A stretch of DNA of 41,004 nt. It comes from Pseudodesulfovibrio sp. GTDB taxonomy: Bacteria > Desulfobacterota > Desulfovibrionia > Desulfovibrionales > Desulfovibrionaceae. A program made the position numbers and the translations under genes. Shown here one piece after another: positions 36,621-41,004 of this stretch (positions are counted from its first letter, which is position 1; the number at the start of each line of letters is the position of its first letter). The stretch spans positions 1 through 41,004 of the forward strand of contig NZ_JAQUWN010000030.1 in NCBI RefSeq assembly GCF_028692895.1, written 5' to 3'. The notes under the pieces are model-generated. The model worked only from the letters and a program-made list of their open reading frames with translations, was not told the origin of the DNA and did no database searches.

Positions 36621-37563
36621 CGACATCCTGCGCGACGGGGACGACTTCATGGTCGCCTCCCACTACAATCCCGACGGCGACGCCATCGGGGCCATGTGCG
36701 GCGTGGGCCACCTGCTGAGGAGCCTGGGCAAGCATTTCCGCCTGTACAACCCCTCCGGCCTGCCCGCCCGCTACGACTTCACGCCCCTGCCCGCCCCGGT
36801 CCTGACCGAGCTGCCCGACACCCTGCCCCGCTGGACCATCGTCCTGGACTGCGGCTCGGCCGAACGCATGGGCGAACCCCTCGTGGCCCGCGCGGGAGAA
36901 ACCCGGATCATCAACATCGACCACCATCTGGGCAACAGCGAGTTCGGCGAGGAAAACTGGGTGGACATGCACCAGCCCGCCGTGGGCTGCATGGTCGCCC
37001 TGCTGGCCGAGGCGCTCGGCATCCCCCTGACCGGCGAGCTGGCCGAGTGCGTCTACCTGGCCGTGGCCACGGACACGGGCTTCTTCTCCTACGGCTCCAC
37101 CACCCCGGAGTCGCTGGAGCTGGCCGCCCGCCTGCTGCGCGACGGCCTGAACATCGCCGACATGAACCGGCGCATCACCAAGCAGTGGTCCGAGGAACGC
37201 ATGCACCTGTGGACCGAGGTGATGGGCACGGTTGAGCTCCACCTGGACAGACAGGTGGCCATCGGAATCATCACCCGCGAGATGTTCGAACGCACGGGCA
37301 CGGGCTCCGACGACACCGAAAACATCATCAACTTCATCCGGCGTCTCAAGAGCGTGCGCATGGCCGCCATCCTGCGCGAGGAAGGGCCGGACACCTTCAA
37401 GTTCAGCCTGCGCTCCTACGGCGAGGACAACGTCCAGGCCGTGGCCGCCCGGTTCGGGGGCGGCGGGCACAAGAACGCCTCCGGCGGCACGATCCGGGCC
37501 CCGCTTAAAGCGGCCAAGACCATGCTCGTCGAGGTGGCGGGCGACGTGCTGGGGATTCGCTAG
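36595..37563 (+). CDS. nrnA: DHH-family phosphoesterase, NrnA-like oligoribonuclease
   Basis: 322 aa. The DHH domain has SHYNPDGDAIG (His23, Asp27, Asp29) and the name-giving DHH at 109-111 (NIDHHLGN). The DHHA1 domain ends with GGGGH at 288-292. Such proteins act as nanoRNase and/or pAp phosphatase or cleave cyclic dinucleotide products; which one applies here is not fixed by sequence. It overlaps rbfA by 26 bp and ends directly before truB (TAGATG), so all are coupled. Confidence 0.92.
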   Translation: MATPLKRISDILRDGDDFMVASHYNPDGDAIGAMCGVGHLLRSLGKHFRLYNPSGLPARYDFTPLPAPVLTELPDTLPRWTIVLDCGSAERMGEPLVARAGETRIINIDHHLGNSEFGEENWVDMHQPAVGCMVALLAEALGIPLTGELAECVYLAVATDTGFFSYGSTTPESLELAARLLRDGLNIADMNRRITKQWSEERMHLWTEVMGTVELHLDRQVAIGIITREMFERTGTGSDDTENIINFIRRLKSVRMAAILREEGPDTFKFSLRSYGEDNVQAVAARFGGGGHKNASGGTIRAPLKAAKTMLVEVAGDVLGIR

Positions 37564-38502
37564 ATGGGCCGCAAACGCAAGCGCAGCGACGAGCAACTGG
37601 ATGGCGTGCTCGTGCTCGACAAGCCGTCGGGCCCGACTTCGGCCGCCTGCCTCAACGACATCAAGCGGGAGCTGAAACAGTTCAAGATCGGCCACGCCGG
37701 GACCCTGGACCCCATGGCGCGCGGCGTGCTCCTGGTCATGCTCGGCCAGGCCACCAAGCTCGCGTCGTACCTGACCGAAGGGCTCAAGACCTACACCGGC
37801 ACGCTCCGGCTTGGAATTTCGACTGACACTCTTGATATTCAAGGCAAAATACTGCAAGAATGCGAAGTGGCGGCCTCGCCTGCGGATGTCGAGCGCGAAA
37901 TTTTGCATTGGAAAGAGTTGACAGAGCAGGAAGTTCCGGCCTATTCGGCTGCCAAACACGAGGGCAAGCCGCTCTACGCCCTGGCCCGTGCGGGCGAGGA
38001 CGTGCCGGTGAAAACCAAGCCCATTGTTATTTCTCATGTGGAAGTGCTGGACGTGAACATGCCCGAGGCATCGTTCAGGGTCAGTTGTTCCGCGGGCACC
38101 TACATACGTTCCCTGGTCCACAGCTTGGGGATACGAATGGGGTGCGGCGCGGCGCTGACCAGCCTGAACCGGGAGCGCAGCGAGCCCTTTGGACTCGACA
38201 TGGCGCACCCACTCGCGGATGTCCTTTCGCAACCCTCGTCCCTGGCGGACAAGGTGATCCCCCTTGCGGACACCCTGCCCCACTGGCCGAGGTTCGTGCT
38301 GACCGACGCGCTGACCGGACTCGTCAAGAACGGGGCCTGGCTGCCTGTCGGCGACGAACCCGGCGAAGTGCTGGCGGGGACCGTGGGCGATCGCGCCATG
38401 CTGCTCGACCCCGATGGTCGGCCGCTGGCCCTGGTGGAGGCGAAGCTACAGGACAACCGGCCCAAATGGGCCATCCTGCGGGGCCTGTGGGAACAGGACT
38501 GA
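37564..38502 (+). CDS. truB: tRNA pseudouridine(55) synthase TruB
   Basis: 312 aa. The catalytic motif GHAGTLDPMARGVLLV carries Asp49; KPSGPTSAACLNDIK and SCSAGTYIRSLVHSLG are also typical. It makes pseudouridine 55 in the T-loop of tRNAs. The ATG abuts the nrnA stop codon. Codons from about 37805 to 38090 are clearly richer in A/T third positions than both flanks, a local shift discussed in the findings. The C-terminal part forms a short PUA-like region. Confidence 0.97.
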   Translation: MGRKRKRSDEQLDGVLVLDKPSGPTSAACLNDIKRELKQFKIGHAGTLDPMARGVLLVMLGQATKLASYLTEGLKTYTGTLRLGISTDTLDIQGKILQECEVAASPADVEREILHWKELTEQEVPAYSAAKHEGKPLYALARAGEDVPVKTKPIVISHVEVLDVNMPEASFRVSCSAGTYIRSLVHSLGIRMGCGAALTSLNRERSEPFGLDMAHPLADVLSQPSSLADKVIPLADTLPHWPRFVLTDALTGLVKNGAWLPVGDEPGEVLAGTVGDRAMLLDPDGRPLALVEAKLQDNRPKWAILRGLWEQD

Positions 38503-38556
38503 ACAGGGCGTTCACCGACGGCAAACGGATAAACCCCCAACCAGGAGGATATCGCT

Positions 38557-38826
38557 GTGGTTATGACGGCTGACGACAAGAAAAAAATCATCGAAGAGTA
38601 CAAGACCTGCGAAGGCGACACCGGCTCCCCGGAAGTCCAGGTGGCCCTGCTGACCGCCCGCATCGAGTACCTGTCCGAACACTTCAAGACCCACAAGAAG
38701 GACCACCACTCCCGCACCGGTCTGCTGAAGCTGGTCGGCCAGCGCAGGAAACTGCTGAAGTACCTGCAGGACAAGGACATCCAGCGCTACCGCGACCTCA
38801 TCGGCCGCCTCGGCCTGCGCAAGTAG
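38557..38826 (+). CDS. rpsO: 30S ribosomal protein S15
   Basis: 89 aa, exactly the family length from GTG at 38557, which has AGGAGG 8 nt upstream; the in-frame ATG at 38563 is 14 nt from that site and less likely, though possible. Motifs include the [40 protein letters not shown] stretch and [15 protein letters not shown]. It binds 16S rRNA in the central domain. A strong terminator follows, as in other rpsO-pnp pairs. Confidence 0.98.
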   Translation: MVMTADDKKKIIEEYKTCEGDTGSPEVQVALLTARIEYLSEHFKTHKKDHHSRTGLLKLVGQRRKLLKYLQDKDIQRYRDLIGRLGLRK

Positions 38827-38847
38827 TTCTTTTACAACTGAGTTCTG

Positions 38848-38879
38848 GGGGGAGACTTCGGTCTCCCCCACCCTTTTTC
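38848..38879 (+). terminator. Intrinsic terminator after rpsO
   Basis: GGGGGAGAC (38848-38856) and GTCTCCCCC (38861-38869) form a 9-bp stem closed by the very stable TTCG tetraloop, followed by ACCCTTTTTC. Confidence 0.88.
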
Positions 38880-39037
38880 TCACTTTCTGCGGCGGAGCCG
38901 TCTTTCTCCCGCTCCGTTTCTCCCCCCGCGATGTTTAGTTGGCTGCGGAAGGCGTTTTTGGGCCCCACGGGTTCCATGACTCCCAAGAGCTCCTCCCCAA
39001 GCCGGCTAACCCTTCAGGGGAATCTCGCAGAAAGTGA
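38880..39037 (+). promoter_or_regulatory. Long-range inverted repeat in the pnp leader
   Basis: TCACTTTCTGCG (38880-38891) is perfectly complementary to CGCAGAAAGTGA (39026-39037), 134 bp apart, enclosing a smaller CGGAGC/GCTCCG hairpin near 38893-38916. If transcribed together this brings the 5' part of the leader next to the pnp start, 30 bp on. In E. coli the pnp leader forms a duplex cut by RNase III for autoregulation; a similar role here is inference. Confidence 0.45.
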
Positions 39038-39067
39038 CTCACCTATTACATTAAGGTAGGAAATCAC

Positions 39068-41004
39068 ATGACAATGATTCCTTTTGACGCCACGCGCGTC
39101 GCCACAACGGTAGGCGGCATCGACATCTCCATCGAGACCGGTAAATACGCTCGCCAGGCCTCCGGCGCCGTGACCATCTCGTCGGGCAACACCACCGTGC
39201 TGGTCACCGCCGTGACCCAGCCCCTGGAGGAGGACCGCGGCTTCTTCCCGCTGACCTGCAACTACCAGGAAATGGCCTACGCCGCCGGTCGCGTGCCGGG
39301 CAACTACTTCCGCCGCGAGGGCCGTCCCTCCGAGCACGAGACCCTGGTCTCCCGGCTCATCGACCGTCCCATCCGCCCGCTGTTCGCCAAGGGCTTTTCC
39401 GACGAGGTCCAGATCATCGCCACCGTCCTGTCCGCCGACAAGCGGGTCAACCCGGACGTCCTGGCCCTGACCGGCGCTTCCGCCGCCTGCCACATCTCCA
39501 AGATGCCGTTCATGGGCCCCATCGTGGGGGCGCGCGTCGGCTACGTGGAGGGCGAGTTCGTGCTCTACCCCACCTACAAGGGGATCGAGGAGCGCTCCTC
39601 CCTGAACCTGATCTTCGCCGCCACCCGCGACGCCATCGTCATGGTCGAGGGCGGCGCCAACTTCATCGGTGAGGACATCGTGGCCGACGCCCTGGCCTGG
39701 GGCCAGGAGCAGATCGTCCCGCTTCTCGACATCCAGGACGAACTGCGCGAGAAGGTCGGCGTGCCCAAGCTGGAGGTCACCCCGCCCAAGCAGGACGAGG
39801 AGCTGGTCGCCTTCCTGGGCGATTTCATCAGCGACGACCTGAAGACCGCCCTGGCCATTCCGCAGAAGATGCAGCGCTACGCCGCCAAGGATGCGGCCAA
39901 GGACAAGGCCAAGGCCGCAGTCGCCGAGAAATTCCCCGAGGACGCCGCCAAGCTGAAGGCCGTGGGCGACGTGCTGGGCGACATGACCAAGAAGATCGTG
40001 CGCGAGCGCATCGTCAAGGAAGGCACCCGCATCGACGGCCGCGACACCAAGACGGTCCGTCCGCTGTCCATCGAGGTCGGCGTGCTGGCCCAGACCCACG
40101 GCTCCGCGCTCTTCCGGCGCGGCGAGACGGCCTCCCTGGCCGTCGCCACCCTGGGCTCCACCCGCGACGAGCAGCGCTACGACTCCCTGCTGGGCGACGC
40201 CACCAAGCGGTTCATGCTCCACTACAACTTCCCGCCCTACTGCGTGGGCGAGGCCCGCATGTTGCGCGGCACCTCCCGCCGCGAAGTGGGCCACGGCGCC
40301 CTGGCCGAACGGGCCATCGCCCCGGTCCTGCCGGATCCCGAGTCCTTCCCGTTCACCATCCGCGTGGTCTCGGAAATCATGGAGTCCAACGGCTCCTCCT
40401 CCATGGCCAGCGTCTGCGGCGGCACCCTGTCCCTGATGGACGCGGGCGTGCCCATCAGCGCGCCGGTGGCGGGCATCGCCATGGGCCTGTGCAAGGAAGG
40501 GGATGAATACTACGTCCTGACCGACATCCTCGGCGACGAGGACGCCCTTGGCGACATGGACTTCAAGGTGGCCGGCACCCGCGACGGCGTCACCGCCATC
40601 CAGATGGACATCAAGATCTCCGGCATCCCGCAGGAAGTGCTCAAGAAGGCCCTTGCCCAGGCCAAGGAGGCCCGGACCCTGATCCTCGACCACATGGCCG
40701 AGGTCCTGCCCGAGCCGCGCTCCGAGCTCTCCGACCTGGCCCCGCAGATGGCCGTGGTCTACATCGATCCCGAGAAGATCCGCTCCGTCATCGGACCCGG
40801 CGGCAAGAACATCAAGGCCATCACCGCCGAGACCGAGGCTGACATCGACATCGAGGATTCCGGCAAGATCTCCATCTTCGCCCCGACCCTGTCCTCCATG
40901 GAGAAGGCCAAGGAAATGGTCCTCTACTACGACCAGAAGCCGGAGCCGGGCAAGAACTACCTCGGCACCGTGCGCAAGATCCTCGAAGTGGGCGCCCTGG
41001 TGGA
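39068..41004 (+). CDS. pnp: Polyribonucleotide nucleotidyltransferase (PNPase), 3' end cut by window
   Basis: 645 codons present, frame open at the right edge. The first RNase PH core (ETGKYARQASGAVTISSGNTTVLVTAV; GNYFRREGRPSEHETLVSRLIDRPIRPLF), the helical linker (about 230-300), the second RNase PH core (GSALFRRGETASLAVATLGS; SSMASVCGGTLSLMDAGVP) and the start of the KH domain (IGPGGKNIKAITAETEADIDIED) are visible. The S1 domain lies beyond the edge. PNPase degrades RNA 3'-5' by phosphorolysis. The ATG at 39068 follows AAGGTAGG. It is separated from rpsO by a terminator and a 241-bp gap holding the leader inverted repeat. Confidence 0.97.
   Translation, partial: MTMIPFDATRVATTVGGIDISIETGKYARQASGAVTISSGNTTVLVTAVTQPLEEDRGFFPLTCNYQEMAYAAGRVPGNYFRREGRPSEHETLVSRLIDRPIRPLFAKGFSDEVQIIATVLSADKRVNPDVLALTGASAACHISKMPFMGPIVGARVGYVEGEFVLYPTYKGIEERSSLNLIFAATRDAIVMVEGGANFIGEDIVADALAWGQEQIVPLLDIQDELREKVGVPKLEVTPPKQDEELVAFLGDFISDDLKTALAIPQKMQRYAAKDAAKDKAKAAVAEKFPEDAAKLKAVGDVLGDMTKKIVRERIVKEGTRIDGRDTKTVRPLSIEVGVLAQTHGSALFRRGETASLAVATLGSTRDEQRYDSLLGDATKRFMLHYNFPPYCVGEARMLRGTSRREVGHGALAERAIAPVLPDPESFPFTIRVVSEIMESNGSSSMASVCGGTLSLMDAGVPISAPVAGIAMGLCKEGDEYYVLTDILGDEDALGDMDFKVAGTRDGVTAIQMDIKISGIPQEVLKKALAQAKEARTLILDHMAEVLPEPRSELSDLAPQMAVVYIDPEKIRSVIGPGGKNIKAITAETEADIDIEDSGKISIFAPTLSSMEKAKEMVLYYDQKPEPGKNYLGTVRKILEVGALV

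Overview
The window reads as a piece of the core chromosome of a GC-rich, motile, Gram-negative sulfate reducer of the Desulfovibrionaceae (Desulfovibrio/Pseudodesulfovibrio-like). This placement is an inference. It rests on the GC-rich coding style, the flagellar order flgF-G-A-H-I-J-N-K-L-csrA-fliW facing a small gene plus flgM, Cache/PAS chemoreceptors, a GatCAB-type tRNA amidotransferase subunit, and sodium-coupled anion transport. I see no insertion sequence, prophage, CRISPR array or rRNA.

Layout. (1) 1-4620, plus strand: a regulatory region with a repeated 17-bp element, a small Usp-like protein, a SLC13/RCK_C sodium:anion symporter and an NhaB-type Na+/H+ antiporter behind a foldable leader. 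Together they suggest a sodium circuit: anion uptake with Na+ and Na+ export by NhaB. (2) 4675-12690, minus strand: an orphan ATP-grasp protein, tRNA-Ser(GCT), der, and two tandem paralogous chemoreceptors, most units ending in an intrinsic terminator. (3) 12870-19152, minus strand: a tight group of an ARMT1/DUF89-like protein, mltA, a DUF4254 gene, gatB and mtnA. (4) 19318-20119, plus strand: a textbook sigma-28 promoter driving a small uncharacterised gene and flgM. (5) 20149-30534, minus strand: the eleven-gene flagellar rod/ring/hook-filament-junction cluster, starting from a sigma-54 -24/-12 promoter and ending with csrA-fliW. (6) 30624-41004, plus strand: tRNA-Gly(CCC), then rimP-nusA-rnpM(ylxR)-infB-DUF503-rbfA-nrnA-truB-rpsO-pnp, the conserved translation/RNA-metabolism cluster. 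It is interrupted by three strong intrinsic terminators, and pnp runs off the window edge.

How the parts fit. The flagellar part shows a hierarchy in the DNA itself: sigma-54 for the flgF cluster, sigma-28 for the flgM unit that encodes the anti-sigma-28 factor (a feedback loop), and CsrA/FliW at the end of the structural operon for post-transcriptional control. The nusA cluster resembles the E. coli metY-rimP-nusA-infB arrangement, with a glycine tRNA in place of the initiator tRNA and terminators 15-21 nt before downstream start codons.

No clearly new multi-gene system is visible. The best leads are the nhaB leader RNA, the repeated operator-like element at the left edge, the sigma-28-driven gene before flgM, the Asp-box motifs in FlgK and FlgL, the attenuator-like terminators in the nusA cluster and the long-range inverted repeat before pnp. 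All functions are read from sequence pattern and family knowledge; no database search was run.
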